DNA of 64,000 nt from Protopterus annectens (taxonomy: Eukaryota; Chordata; Ceratodontiformes; Protopteridae): the NCBI RefSeq assembly GCF_019279795.1, contig NC_056747.1, positions 1,005,326,157 to 1,005,390,156 of the forward strand. Reading direction: 5' to 3'. Below the pieces are notes generated by a model. It saw only the letters and a list, made by a program, of their open reading frames with translations, was not told the DNA's origin and did not search any database. Below are positions 1 to 10,931 of the stretch, in pieces. How positions within the stretch are numbered: position 1 is the stretch's first letter; each line of letters opens with the position of its first letter. The position numbers and the translations under genes are program-made.

Positions 1-465
1 GATGTGAAAGGGGTTAACCTGAACTAGAACAGAGGGGGAGATTGGCAGCAAATCCTTGGGACTAAGTATTTTTTTGCATCTAAAAAGGTAGTCTTGTCAC
101 AAGGTTGACTTCCATGGAATGGACTGCTACATGGTGGTGTGGCAGAGCAGTAATTGAATTGTGTATGGAACAAGTGTCGAAGTGAGGAGAAACCAGTTCT
201 GTCAGGGTATATATGTTTTTATTGTAACAGATATTCTAATAAAACATCAGGTGGAGGTGTTATGATAAGATTAAAGATAGTTATGAAACGTGATTATTAC
301 ATGTTCAGTGATGGCACCAATACTGTAGACTGCGCTACTCTGACAATAAAGACAACCCTGGAACATATTATAATTGTTGGGAGTCTTGCATGGAACACAG
401 GAGGGAAGAATAAGATTAGCTAGAGACTTGCATGGAACACAGGAGGGAAGAATAAGATTAGCTAG
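1..465. other. Left flank, unassigned
   Basis: I recognise no coding domain, RNA gene or transposon terminus here. Short open frames on both strands show no known motif. The right edge (385-465) is a tandem duplication directly abutting the first recognisable bases of element E1, so the true left tip of E1 may lie within or just before it. Confidence 0.4.
385..465. repeat. Tandem duplication, period 42 bp
   Basis: A 39-bp block beginning cttgcatggaacacagg occurs at 385-423 and again at 427-465 with no visible mismatch, giving a 42-bp period. It lies at the left edge of E1. It looks like a local slippage or repair duplication rather than a dispersed repeat. Confidence 0.85.
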
Positions 466-612
466 GGACTTCCTCACAGATGGGTTTATATCCAAGCCCT
501 TTGATCCGACTTGGCCATTGTAACAGTTCATGGTAATCAAAAAGCCCTCAAGCACCCTCCCTTACCCATAATGCCTCTGTCCTAATCACCTCCAGATCTC
601 GTTTGCTGCTTC
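466..612 (+). repeat. E1 left inverted terminal repeat
   Basis: The stretch from the tcctcacagatggg region through gcctctgtcctaatcacctc is the diverged reverse complement of the right end of E1, which is itself split by E8 (44700-44778 and 52625-52718). The outermost 25-30 bases predicted from the ICR are not clearly present. Confidence 0.65.
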
Positions 613-876
613 CCAAAGACGTGGTCCTTCGAACAGCTCTTGGGCAGTCAAGTGCAATTTTGGTGTAATTTGCAGAGGTATTCTCTCATTTCTACATTTT
701 TCTTAAACATTCTCTGTTAAATGTCTCCCTTAACATTTCCTTTAACTAAATTTGTGCCTTTTTTACCTTGTACTGATGTACCTCTTGGCTACTATCATTA
801 GTAGTCTTTTTTCCTCCTCCTGTTAAGTGATAAGAAAAAAAACAAAAGATTATTCTTTATAATTCTCTCTCGAAAA

Positions 877-3020
877 ATGGATAAGCTGACTAGCTTTAAA
901 AAGTGCTTCAAATGTGATCGCAAAATTCCTTTAAGTGACTTGCATGAGCTTTGCGTATACTGTTTAGGCCTAAAGCACTTAGAGCAGGAATATAACCTCT
1001 ATAAGGTGTTCAATCGCAGGGCCCTCATGGAACTCTAGCAAGCTGATCTTGGAGGGTATACTGTCTTCCTCTTCTGCTCGGAAGTTTCCCTCAGAACAGT
1101 TTCTAAAAATTCCTAAAATGTCTGATCTTAAGGAGTTCTCGGATCCAAACATTTCTGGGACTCCTCCGTTAGATGCAACAGCCTCAGGTCTGTGCCCATT
1201 TGCTCCTAAGGATGGTTCGGATCGACTGCTGTTGGATCCTAAGGGGAGCCCTTTTAAACAGATCATGTCTTTGCCTAGAACTCTGTACTGTCCATCTGTT
1301 GCCCCTTTGCCATCCAGAATACCTTTGCCCTTCCTGTAGAGACCAAAGTCGCTCTTAGAGTCATCAACCCATTCAGCCACAGAAGCCTCACATCCTCACA
1401 GAAAATTATGTGGAGAGGATAGTCAAGAAGGACCTCTGGGTTCAGGGCTCTTCAGATTTCTCCTCCGACCCCCCCCCTTGAGGTTTTGGTGCCTTTGGAT
1501 CAGATCTGTCCGATATTGTCCAAGTCGGATCAGAGGTCCTTTCTTACCTTAACATTGACTTCTGCTCTGAGCTTGTCTCTCTTGGAGCCAGGGAGCTCTC
1601 AGGATCGTGGAGGGCCAGTCAGGTGTGGGGCGTTGGGGGCGGTTTTGAAGTTTTCGGACCCGGCTCTGCGTCCTGGAGCATCAGCTTGGTGTAGCCCAGC
1701 TCAAGCTTTGGAGGCGCTGTCTCCTGGAGTCGAGGGTACCTGGATCAGAGGGCATGTCCTCTCATATCTGGAGCCCTCTTCTTCCTGGGGTCAGTCAGCT
1801 TTTGAGGCTTTGGAGAGGGCTATGTCTGCCTCAGCAGCACAGACAAGCATCTGCCATATCTGATCCTCAGTCTTCCTTCCTTCAGACTCCGCACCTAGTG
1901 TCTCAATCAGACCTCCCGCAAAGGCAGCGGGTCCAGAAGCCCCGGCCTACCCATGAGGGTTTTCCCTCCTCTTCCAATACCTCCCCGGAATTCCCCACAG
2001 AGAAGGCTCCTCGGAAAAGGAGGTATAAGAGGAAATGCCTAGACTCACGGAGGAGTCGCTCAACGAGGGTACTGACCTCGAATGTGATGGATCCTCAAGG
2101 TCATCTCCAGGTGTTTCCTTCGGGGACATCCCAGAGATTTTAAAACAGGTGGCTGGAAGCCCAGAAATCCCTCATCGGTGGAGTCTTGTGTATCTGGCGG
2201 CATTTGGATCCCATCCATCTACCTCCTGGGTGCCCCCTCCCACCAATGTGTTCATAGAGTTGATCTCTCAGCAGCAGTTGGAAGCTCCAGACTCCATTGA
2301 ACCACCCACACACAGACATAAAATCATTTCAGCTCAAGAAGACAAAAAGTTTTGGTATAGAGATGTTACAGTAGATGAAATGATTGTGGCGGCAGCCACT
2401 AAGAAAGAACTTTCAGAAGAGTTATACTATCCATCCTCCTAGTAAGGAATCTAGGATGATAGATGCATGTGGGAAGTGCGTGTTCTCTTCAGCGACCTTT
2501 GCCCTGAGGACCCTGAATTTTCTCCCTCTCTATCTCAATTTGCCAGATTACAGATGGATCTGATCAAGGAGCTCTCTGATACCCACTCAGGAGCGGTGTC
2601 TGAAAGGGTACAGGCTTCGGTTACCTCGTAGCTGGCCACTCTGCATTCCATTGGAAACTCCTCCATGAGGCTCATTTTGCATGTAGCTGAAGGAGCGAGT
2701 AGGGCTCTGGGTTCTGGTATCTTTATGAGGAGGGAAGGCCTTGATACTCCTGTGCGACTTTGCTGAGCCCTTTAAATCTTTGTTCATCAACATTCCGTTT
2801 GACGGCACTTCCCTGTTTGGCCATCAGGTTAGAGATGCGCTGTCCCATTGCGAGAAAGCTGCCATGGGTGTTCGGTTTTCCACCTCCCCAGAGACCATAT
2901 TCAAAAAATCAGACAAGCAGTGGAAAACTGTAGTTCAGAAAATCACAAGGGTCCCTTCCTCATGCATGTGGAGAAAATTCCCACCAGGGCAGAGGAGAAA
3001 ACATTGATGGAAGACACCAC
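877..3020 (+). pseudogene. E1 gag-like ORF, decayed
   Basis: An ATG at 877 opens a cysteine/histidine-rich start (MDKLTSFKKCFKCDRKIP) matching the zinc-ribbon-like gag N-termini of all other DIRS copies here: CX2C, then a D-x-H-x-x-C-x-x-C block. The last CX2C pair of the motif is lost. After about 50 codons the frame breaks repeatedly. A later block around 2370-2440 (VDEMIVAAATKKEL) is clearly homologous to the gag of E2 near residues AMVVAAATKKELAQES. The role by family is a nucleocapsid-type protein packaging element RNA. It cannot encode a functional product. Confidence 0.6.
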
Positions 3021-3452
3021 CCTCGTGGCAGAGGGGTACAGCATCATCAAGGGTCCAAAGATGCATTCATTGGTTTGACCCTTCCAGCACTCCTGAATGG
3101 AGGGCCAATTGCTGCTCTTTGGAGGCAAGCGGGGGTCGACTATCCTTGCACCTGAGAGCCTGGCTGGAAATAAAAAAATAACAAATGGGTGCAGAAAATA
3201 ATATCCAGAGGACACTACATTCCCTTTTCCTGTCCACCACCCAAAAACAAAAGACTCCCAGACATTCCATCTAGTCAAAGGGAGCAAGCAGCCATTCAGA
3301 TGCAAAATCTGCTAGACAAAAGTCATCTAAGAAGTCCTCCCAGACCAGACACGATCCAGTACTTAAGGTCCTTTTTGGTATTAAAAAGGACAGGGGACTG
3401 GAGACCAATACTTTATCTCAGTAGATTAAACAAATCAGTTCAGCAGAGCAAG

Positions 3453-3598
3453 ATCTGAAGTAGTTAACTTCATTTGATCAGCAACCTGTGGGTATCCGAT
3501 CCGATTTGGATCCGAGCCAGCAGCTTTTCTAGCTCCAAGCTCCTCCCCTACCCATAATGCCCTGCCATCTCCCTCTAACCCTCTGATCTCGTTTGCCG
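3453..3598 (+). repeat. E2 left inverted terminal repeat
   Basis: It matches the reverse complement of 9807-9994, including cccataatgccctgccatc, with scattered differences. No clear TATA box is visible inside. Confidence 0.85.
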
Positions 3599-3829
3599 CG
3601 GCTTCTGTAAGCTTCTCGGAACGAGCTCTGAGCGTGGGTACTGTGAGTTTAGGATTAAAAAAGTTTAATTTTCTGTCAAAACTTTCTCTGTCTTTGTATG
3701 TGTGAACTCCCTCTTAACTTTCTTAACTTTTGTGAGTAGTTTTAAACCTTTTGGTTAAGTTAAATTTATTCCCCTCCCCCCTCTGCGTGTGTGAAGGTGT
3801 GTGCGTGTGGGCCTGTTTTCTTTTCTATA

Positions 3830-6120
3830 ATGTCTGAAGGCCCTAAAGCTATCTTCTCTAAATGTACCGAATGTGGCCATAAGCTGTCCCCAGCGGATGG
3901 CCACACTCAGTGCGTCATTTGCCTGGGGGTTGATCACCTCTCTTCGGGCTGCACTATTTGTGCAGCCTTCAACCCCAGGGCTTTGAAGGATAGGAGGATG
4001 AAACTTATCCTTGCGGGCCTTTTGCCCCCTGATTCCGCATCGTCCTCCTTCTCCTCCTCTATGGTGCCAGCCGTGGCTGTGACTGCCCCACCTGCCGCTC
4101 CCGATCCCCTGGCTGGGACTCAACCTCCCTTGTTGGCCCAGGAGGAAAGGGCTGGCAAAAAGGAGGGAGAGAGAGAGAGAAAGGCACCGCAGTCACAAGA
4201 GGCGGTCCGAGTCGACCCCTTCGGCACTGCCGTCCAAACAGCTTGCCTCTGCCCTTAAGGTCTCCGGGCCTTCTGCCTCCCGGCTCCGTTCTCCACGTTT
4301 CTCCCCGGAGCCGGAGGAGAAGACCCGATTACCTTCGAGGTCGTCTAGATGGCCTTGCCGGCCATGGTGGCCTCATCCAGATCTACGAGGAGTTTATCCG
4401 ACGCAGATATGGACCGGATGATGCGTCAATTTCTCCAGGCCCAGCTGCAGATGGGAGTGCTCTTGCCCCCCCCCTGGGGGGAGCTCGACACCGTTTTTCA
4501 CCCCCATTGCTCCTTCTCCGACCCGCTATCGGGGTTCGGAGCTGTCGGATCCGACTAGCTTTGGAGCCAGGGTGGGGTCGGCGCCGACAGTTTTTCCTAC
4601 TTTGGCGCCGACTATACTCTCGAGTCTGTTGGATCCGTTTTCGGATCCGAGCTCTCGGGCCGTGAGTTGAGAGTCTGATCCGGAGGGGTTAGTGGGCCTT
4701 CGGCTCCGTTAAGGTTGGAGCACACTACCCTTTCAGATCGATCGGGTCACCTTTGGCGCCGGTCCGCACGTTGGATCCGAGGGGACTGCTTTCGGATCCG
4801 AGGGAAAGCAGTTCTCCTTCGGCATTCAACATCATGGAGAGGGTCCTTTCGAGGGATTCGAGGCCCCAGGCTCTTGCTACGGATCCACCCGCCATTCCCG
4901 CTCAGACGGGCCTGTCTTTCATCATCCGGCCCCAGGGACAGCCTGCGCCTGCGTCCCAGATTGTTCCCGTAGAGGAACAGGACATTGTTGGTGATGCCTC
5001 TTTGTACAGCCCCCCCCCCCCCACCCCGAGGAGGTCCCTCACAAACGAAAGTGCAAGAGGAGGCACTTGGCCTCACCCGAGTCCATCACGGAGGACACTG
5101 ACTTAGAGGAAGGGGAAGGTTCCCCAAGGTCACCCCCCCCCCCTGAAGACGTCTCCTTTGGAGACATTATGGAAATGTTGTGCATTAGAGGGGGGTGGTC
5201 GGCCCAAAAACCTTCCTCGGATGAGTCTGTGTTTCTGGAGGCGTTTGACGCAGGCCCATCTACCTCTTGGGTGTCCCATCCCGCCGACCCCCTGGTGGAC
5301 CTCATAACTACCAGGGCATGGAAGGAGCCGGACACTTGTCGAGCCAATACCCAAGAGACCAGACAGGATCCTCAGCCCTCCCACAGACAGGACAGTTTGG
5401 AGCAAGGGTGCCCCAGTGGATGCCATGGTGGTGGCGGCTGCCACTAAAAAGGAATTAGCACAGGAGAGTTTCTCTGTGCATCCTTCAGACAAGGAGTCTC
5501 TGATGATGGACCGCCTTGGAAAGCGGATGTTCGCTTCAGCGACTTTCTCTGTAGGTTCACTGAATTATATAGCACATGTGATTCTGCTCCAGCGGGACCT
5601 GATTAAAGAGTACGCTGGGTCATCCCCAGAGTCCATGTCGGCCGAGGACAAGCGGGCCCTCTCGGCTCGAATGGCCACTCTCAAGTCAATTACCAACACA
5701 TCTATGCGGCTTCTCTCCCATGCTATGGAGAGAGCGGCTAAACGGGCGTCTTACGTAGACAGGCCTGGCTCCATCTCTGTGATTTTGCGGAACCCTTCAA
5801 GGTGTCCTTTGCGAACGTCCCTATTGACGGTTCTATGCTTTTCGGCAAAACCGTCCGTGATACGCTTCTCCAGAGTGAGAAAGATGGGAAGACGTCTGCC
5901 ATCGGGATCCGGCTTCTCTGCTCCTCAGAGGTCCGACTCCAGGAACCAAAGAGGACAAAAGAAGATATGGTTCCGGAAAGCTCAACAATCCTGTTTCACT
6001 CCGGATCCCTCGTCCTTCAGTGGCAGAGGACAGGGTGGACGCCGGCCCAGTGGCAGAGGGGGCCCGAAGAATTTTGGGTCGAGAGAACCTTTTTCGGATC
6101 GACCCGCGCAGCAGCCCTGA
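3830..6120 (+). pseudogene. E2 gag-like ORF with frameshifts
   Basis: The ATG at 3830 begins a protein with a Cys/His cluster in its first 45 residues: C-x2-C, then H-x2-C-x2-C-L-G, then H, then C-x2-C-A-A-F. This is the same architecture as the F1-F3 gags, although the rest is not similar. A Ser/Pro-rich, low-complexity middle (about 4030-5050) is followed by an acidic stretch near 5100 and a better conserved block at 5416-5770. The C-terminus (5980-6118) is rich in Gly and Arg (GRGQGGRRPSGRGGPKNF), typical of RNA binding, and ends at a tga/tag near 6118-6120. Several frame changes break it. Family role: packaging of element RNA. Confidence 0.65.
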
Positions 6121-6179
6121 GGGGTTGCCCGACTGCTCCTCTCTGGAGGCAGTCGGGGGGCGCTTCTCGGAACACCTAG

Positions 6180-7193
6180 CAAATTGGAAGTCCATTACGA
6201 CAGATCGCTGGGTGCTCCGTATCATATCCAGAGGCTATTCTATCCCTTTCCTAACTTCTCCTCCCCGGTCAAGAGGACTCCCCGATGCTCCACCCGATCA
6301 GAGGGAGGCAACAGCATCCGAAATTCGAGGGCTGCTAAGAAAAAGAGTCATCCAGCGCGTCCCCCTCGAGCAATCTGGATCAGGCTTTTATTCCAGGTTC
6401 TTTCTGGTGCCAAAAAAGGCGGGGGACTTACGAACCATTCTCGACCTGTCCACACTGAACCTGTCAGTCGCCAAAGAAAAATTCCAGATGGTCACTATTC
6501 AATCCATTCTCCCACTTTTGCAGGAGAACGACTGGATGTGCTCGATAGACCTCAAGGATGCATACTACCACATTCTTATGGACAGACGATCCAGGAGGTT
6601 CCTCCGCTTTCGGCTGGGAGCCTGCCATTATCAGTTCAGGGTCCTACCCTTCAGTCTCACCACAGCCCCCCAGGGTGTTCACCAAGGTCAGGGCAGTTGT
6701 AGGGGCCCACCTGAGGCTTCAGGGAATACAGGTCTTTCCGTACCTGGACGACTGGCTCTTAACCGCCCCCACCAGGCATCGACTCTGCTCAGGCAGGGAC
6801 TATTTCTTACATCTAGCCTGCCATCTAGGGATCACGATCAACCACAAGAATTCCTCCCTTCAACCTACTCAAATTTTGGAATTCATAGGGGCCAGGATGG
6901 ACACTACACAATCCAGAGGCTTTCTGACAGCGGACAGACTTCGCATTCTAGATCTTTTACAATCATCAGCCCCCCCAGTGGAACTAGTCCTGAGGGCCCT
7001 GGGATCCATGGCAGCGGCCATCAATGTGTCACCTTTCGCTCGTCTGAAGATGAGAATCCTTCAATGGACATTGCAAGTTCAATGGTCCATTCTGTTTCAT
7101 CCCCTGTCTACACCTATTCCCTCAGCAGGATTTGCAGGGAGTCGCTTCTTTGGTGGCTCCGTTCCAGAGATCTCCGGGAAGGCTGCCCCTTCG
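6180..7193 (+). pseudogene. E2 reverse transcriptase
   Basis: Domain blocks in order: F-Y-S-R-F-F-L-V-P-K-K (fingers) near 6390, S-I-D-L-K-D-A-Y-Y-H motif A near 6545, Q-F-R-V-L-P-F-S-L near 6640, and motif C Y-L-D-D-W-L-L near 6740. One frame holds the first half; a one-base change near 6670-6690 moves the second half to another frame. The end of the RT overlaps the first copy of a 98-bp direct repeat that brackets a foreign insertion. All catalytic aspartates are retained. Confidence 0.8.
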
Positions 7194-7681
7194 ATGTCCT
7201 TCATGGATGCATCTGCAGTCATAACAACTGGGTTGTCCTGTCGTCAGGCAGCCCTTCGGTCGGCCGGATTCCAAAGTCTGGGTCCGGCTTCGGCTCATGT
7301 CGCACTTCACCCGACGTCATCTCTGCTGGTCTTCGGGTATAAAGGCATCAGCCGACGCCATTTTCTTCAGTCTTTCTTGCCGCGTGGCGCCCGAAGCAGA
7401 AGCTGTTTGCAAGTGCCAGTCGGTCAGGTCCAGAGATTCCTACTACCGAATACTACTTCGAAGACTTCTAAAGCTAAGTACCCCGTTGGGGACTCTTTCT
7501 TGCCTCAGCCGATGTCAGAAAAAGTAAATAATTGTTTAACTTGTGGGAAACAAATACCTCATAAAGATTTCCACTCTTACTGCTTCATCCCCTGTCTACA
7601 CCTATTCCCTCAGCAGGATTTGCAGGGAGTCGCTTCTTTGGTGGCTCCGTTCCAGAGATCTCCGGGAAGGCCGCCCCTTCG
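7096..7681. repeat. 98-bp direct repeat flanking the embedded F1 fragment
   Basis: 7096-7193 and 7584-7681 are the same E2 segment (ttcatcccctgtctacac ... gccccttcg) with one mismatch (gctgcc against gccgcc). The 390-bp F1 fragment lies between them. Confidence 0.95.
7194..7583 (+). mobile_element. Truncated F1 DIRS 5' end embedded in E2
   Basis: This 390-bp piece matches the left ITR and gag start of F1 elements: ctgcagtcataacaactggg, a gggtataaagg TATA segment at about 7335, gccgacgccattttcttc, then ATG at about 7512 with the zinc-type gag start. It stops after about 24 codons at a tactgc|ttcatcccc junction. The outer tip is degenerate (atgtccttcatggatgc). It is flanked by 98-bp direct copies of E2 sequence. 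It resembles a template-switch or repair product, not a normal YR insertion. Confidence 0.85.
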
Positions 7682-8488
7682 TTATACCCTCTCCCCAAGT
7701 CACTGTGACCACGACGCATCTCTCTTCGGGTGGGGGGGGGGCATTGCATGGGCAGATCCGTCCAAGGCATGTGGACTCTCACAGAGACCTCACTGCATAT
7801 CAGTGTCCTGGAGATGAGGGTGGTGCTTCTAGTGTTGCATACTCTCCATCCCCTTCTTCCTCCAGGAACTATTGCAGTTCAAACAGACAACATGTCAGTA
7901 GTCTGGTACATAAACAGGGGGGAACCAGATCTTATCCACTTTTCAGAGAGGCAATGAGAGTGTGGGAATGGGCGATATCCACCAACTGCTTTCTCATAGC
8001 AACGCACATTCCGGATCGGTCAAATATCTTAGTGGACAGGTTGTCGAACGATCCTCTCACCTTAAGAGTGGTCTCTGAACCCAGCAGTAGCGAAACAAAT
8101 CTTCCTCGAATGGGGTCAACCTTGCTGCGATCTCTTCACCTCGCCTTCGAACACAAAGTACAGCGAGTTCTTCGCTCTAATTACCCCACCAGTGGAAGCC
8201 CCCAGAGACGCTCTGATTCATGCTTGGCCATCTGGTCTTATGTATGCTTATCCTCCTCTTCCATTGATGACAAAATTCTTGCAGAAAGCTCATCGGTTGG
8301 GGAGCAGAGTTATCCTCATAGCCCCATTCTGGCCTCGCCATAGCTGGTTCCCTTACCTTCGTTCTCATCTAGTACATCCTCCCTGGATTTTAGATCCCAA
8401 TCCGGATCTGATCTCTCATCCATTAGGATTGAAGACCCCCGACTTAGACTACCTCAAGCTCTTAGCTTGGTTGATCCAGTTCCCTTAA
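7682..8488 (+). pseudogene. E2 RNase H and methyltransferase-like region
   Basis: RNase H blocks: S-L-F-G-W-G-G-G near 7715, L-E-M-R-V-V-L-L near 7810 (Glu), V-Q-T-D-N-M-S-V-V-W-Y near 7880 (Asp). A block near 8190-8330 (A-Y-P-P-L-P-L-M-T-K-F-L-Q-K, then I-A-P-F-W-P-R) corresponds to the region after RNase H that has been called a methyltransferase-like domain in DIRS elements; I rely on position and the P-P-L-P/A-P-x-W-P pattern. Frame changes occur around 7780 and 8160. Confidence 0.65.
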
Positions 8489-9535
8489 TGGCTAGGACTC
8501 CCAGTATATCTTCCTCAGTTAAGGCCATCCTGGTGGCCGCCCATAAACAGTCTACCAGGAAAATCTACAAGAGTAAATGGAAATGTTTCTCTGTCTGGGC
8601 GGAGCACAGGAACTTGGACCCCTTCACGGCTCCTATCCCAGCTGTTCTAGACTTTCTTTCCCATACTTTCCATCAAGGGGCTAGTGCTTCTACTATTAAA
8701 GTTCTGTTGGCAGCTATTTCCCACTACCACGTTGGAAACAGTTCAGGCCCCCTAGCGTCCTCCAAGATTTGCCAAACATTCATGAAAGGAACCTTTGTGT
8801 TAAGACCCCCCCCCCTATTAAAGATGCAGTGCCTCCATGGGATCTTACCCTAGTTCTTTAAGCTCTGACTGGGCCTCCTTTTGAACCCGTGGCTTCAGTC
8901 GACTTAAAATATGTATCTTGGAAGACGGTCTTCCCGATTGCCATTACTTCTGCTAGGAGGATATCGGAGCTTCACGCTCTTTGCAGTAAGCCTCCATACA
9001 TCATCTTTCATAAAGACAGGGTCTCCCTCAGGACTAATCCCTCTTTTCTGCCCAAAGTGGCTTCAGAAGCCAATATCCACCAGTCCATCAATCTACCTGT
9101 CTTCTTTCCTAATTACCAAAACAGAGGAGAATATAGACTTCATTGTCTGGATGTTCACAGACTGTTAGTTTTACTTAAACAGAACTGCCTTAAACAGAAC
9201 AGCAGATCTTCGAAAATCAGATCAACTTTGTTTCTTTTGCTAAATCCTGTCTGGGGAAACCAGTCACTGAAGTAACCTTAGCTAGATGGATTTCCCAATG
9301 CATCCTCCTCGCATACAAAAGTTCTGGTCGTCCTGAGCCCCTGAGCGTGCGAGCCCATTCTACCCGATCTATGGCTACTTCTGCTGCTTTCTGGTCAAGG
9401 GTTTCTTTGGATGACATTTGCTCAGCAGCTACTTGGGCTTCCTCTCATACCTTTATTACACACTATAAATTGGATTTAATGTCCAGAGGACGTGCATCTT
9501 TTGACTCTGCAGTGCTCTGGAATATCCTTCCATAA
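8488..9535 (+). pseudogene. E2 tyrosine recombinase
   Basis: N-terminal SAM-like part with S-T-R-K-I-Y-K-S-K-W near 8550. Catalytic boxes: A-R-R-I-S-E-L near 8955, R-A-H-S-T-R-S near 9350 (HxxR), and the nucleophile region F-I-T-H-Y-K-L-D-L near 9450-9475. Frame changes lie near 8850 (run of C) and 9180-9300. It ends at a taa at 9533-9535. All R-H-R-Y residues are visible. Product role: integration of the circular DNA intermediate. Confidence 0.8.
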
Positions 9536-9570
9536 GGGCCTCCCTAGTTGTTGGTAGCTGGGGACTCTGT

Positions 9571-9672
9571 CCCACAAGTTGCTGATCAAATGAAGTTAAC
9601 TACTTCAGATAAAGAAGTTATGTACTCACCATAACATTCCATCTGAGTAGGTAACTTCATTTGTCTGCAACC
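9571..9672 (+). repeat. E2 internal complementary region
   Basis: 9571-9610 is the reverse complement of the left tip 3453-3492 with one mismatch. 9611-9672 is the reverse complement of the right tip ending at 9994, with two mismatches in about 61 bases. Confidence 0.95.
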
Positions 9673-9806
9673 GACACTCCCTCCATCCCCCGGACCCTTA
9701 GTTCATTATCAAAGGATCAGGATATGTCTTTTCCAGATGACATCAGGTGGAGTGTATGGTAATCCCTTCCTGTGTTATAGTAATTTTCCTATTGCCTTTT
9801 TTTTTT

Positions 9807-9994
9807 GGCAAACTCTATCTGAGGGGTAGAGGGAGATGGCAGGGCATTATGGGTAGGGGGAGGAGCTTTGAGCTCTGATCTTTTAGCTAGGAAAGCTGCC
9901 GGCTCGGATCTGAATCAGATCTGATACCCACAGGTTGCAGACAAATGAAGTTACCTACTCAGATGGAACGTTATGGTGAGTACATAGCTTCTTT
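9807..9994 (-). repeat. E2 right inverted terminal repeat
   Basis: Reverse complement of 3453-3598, ending tggtgagtacatagcttcttt. It contains the conserved right-tip core ttatggtgagtac. Confidence 0.9.
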
Positions 9995-10612
9995 TTCTGG
10001 ATAGTCATGGTTCAGTCCATCCTGCCATTCTTGGGAAAGGACAGTTGGATGTGCTGTATAGACCTTCAGGTTGTGTACTACCATATAAAGATGGACAGGT
10101 GATCTGGAAGTCATTTGCACTTCTGGCTGGGAGACTGTCACTACCAGTTCAGAGTACTGCTGTTTTGGCCTCACTGCAGCCCCCACAGTGTTCACCAAAT
10201 GTATGGCAGTAGTAGCAACTCACTTGAGACAGCAAGGATTCCGGGTGTTTCCATATGTAGATGACTGGCTCATCACCGCCCCGACCAGCAATCTACTTCT
10301 AGAAGCAAGAGACATGGTGCTTGTCATTAGGTGCAAGTTTGACTTTTCATGATTTACTAATACCTGTTTCAGGAATTGGACTTCATAGGGGCAAACATGA
10401 ACACAATCGAGATGGTAGCACATCTTCCATCATCAAGATGATTATAAGTGATCAGGTCAGAAAGTTACTACACAATTTGAGACTATCTGCTGGAACGATA
10501 CTTCAGGCTTTGGGTTCCATGGCAGCAGCAGTAATTCTGGTTCTACTAGCGAGATTCCACATTTTCACAATGGCTTCTGGCAGTACAGTGGTCCATCCTA
10601 CTTCAGGCCATG

Positions 10613-10796
10613 ATGTTCATCGTCTTTCACTGCTGCAGTCATTACACTTGGGTTATCCTGCCGTCAGGCAGGCCCGCAGTGGGCCTGAGTTCCAAAGTCT
10701 TGGTCTGGCGTCAGTTGCTGTCGCTTCTTCCCTGACGTCAGTGCGCCAGGGGTATATAAGAAACAGCCGACGCCATTTTCTTCAGTTTTTCTTGCC
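10613..10796 (+). promoter_or_regulatory. E3 left ITR with TATA promoter and CRE-like site
   Basis: The ITR contains the palindrome tgacgtca at 10733-10740 (a full CREB/ATF-type site) and tatataa at 10753-10759, about 175 bases upstream of the gag ATG. The order CRE, TATA, gccgacgccattttcttcag is kept in other F1 copies. It is inferred to drive transcription of the element. Confidence 0.75.
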
Positions 10797-10931
10797 GTGT
10801 CGTGCCCGAAGAAAAAGCAGTTCGCAAGTGCCGGTCGGCCGACTCCTGAGATTTCAAATTTGATTTCAGAACCTAAGTCTTCAATAAAGCTAAGTACCCC
10901 GTTGGGGAAAATTTTTTCTTGCCTCAGTCCG

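Larger units (their letters stand above)
3453..9994 (+). mobile_element. E2: DIRS element of family F4 inserted in E1 RT
   Basis: A complete-length 6.5-kb DIRS element starts atctgaagtagtt and ends tacatagcttcttt. It has ITRs, gag, RT, RNase H, methyltransferase-like region, YR, ICR and right ITR in the usual order. The 40 bases at the left tip match the ICR (9571-9610) with one difference. It is inserted in E1 at gcaag^ttctgg with no target duplication. It carries an embedded 390-bp piece of an unrelated-family DIRS element (7194-7583). Open frames are broken but domains are easy to follow, so it is younger than E1. Confidence 0.9.
3100..10612 (+). pseudogene. E1 reverse transcriptase, split by E2
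   Basis: The RT N-terminal part at about 3100-3452 contains the block IISRGHYIPFSCPPPK and ends at R-L-N-K-S-V. The rest lies at 9995-10612, with motif A-like CIDLQ, then a YVDDWL-like catalytic segment near 10255-10270 (read as Y-V-D-D-W-L in the local frame). Removing E2 joins the two pieces in frame and aligns base for base in length with the corresponding RT of E2. Many stops and frameshifts are present. By family it copied the element RNA into DNA. The C-terminal end is cut by E3 at 10613. Confidence 0.7.

Noticed and set aside
979-1380. 133-codon minus-strand open frame
   Set aside because: It is antisense to decayed E1 gag and shows no domain; GC and Ser/Pro-rich bias explain it.
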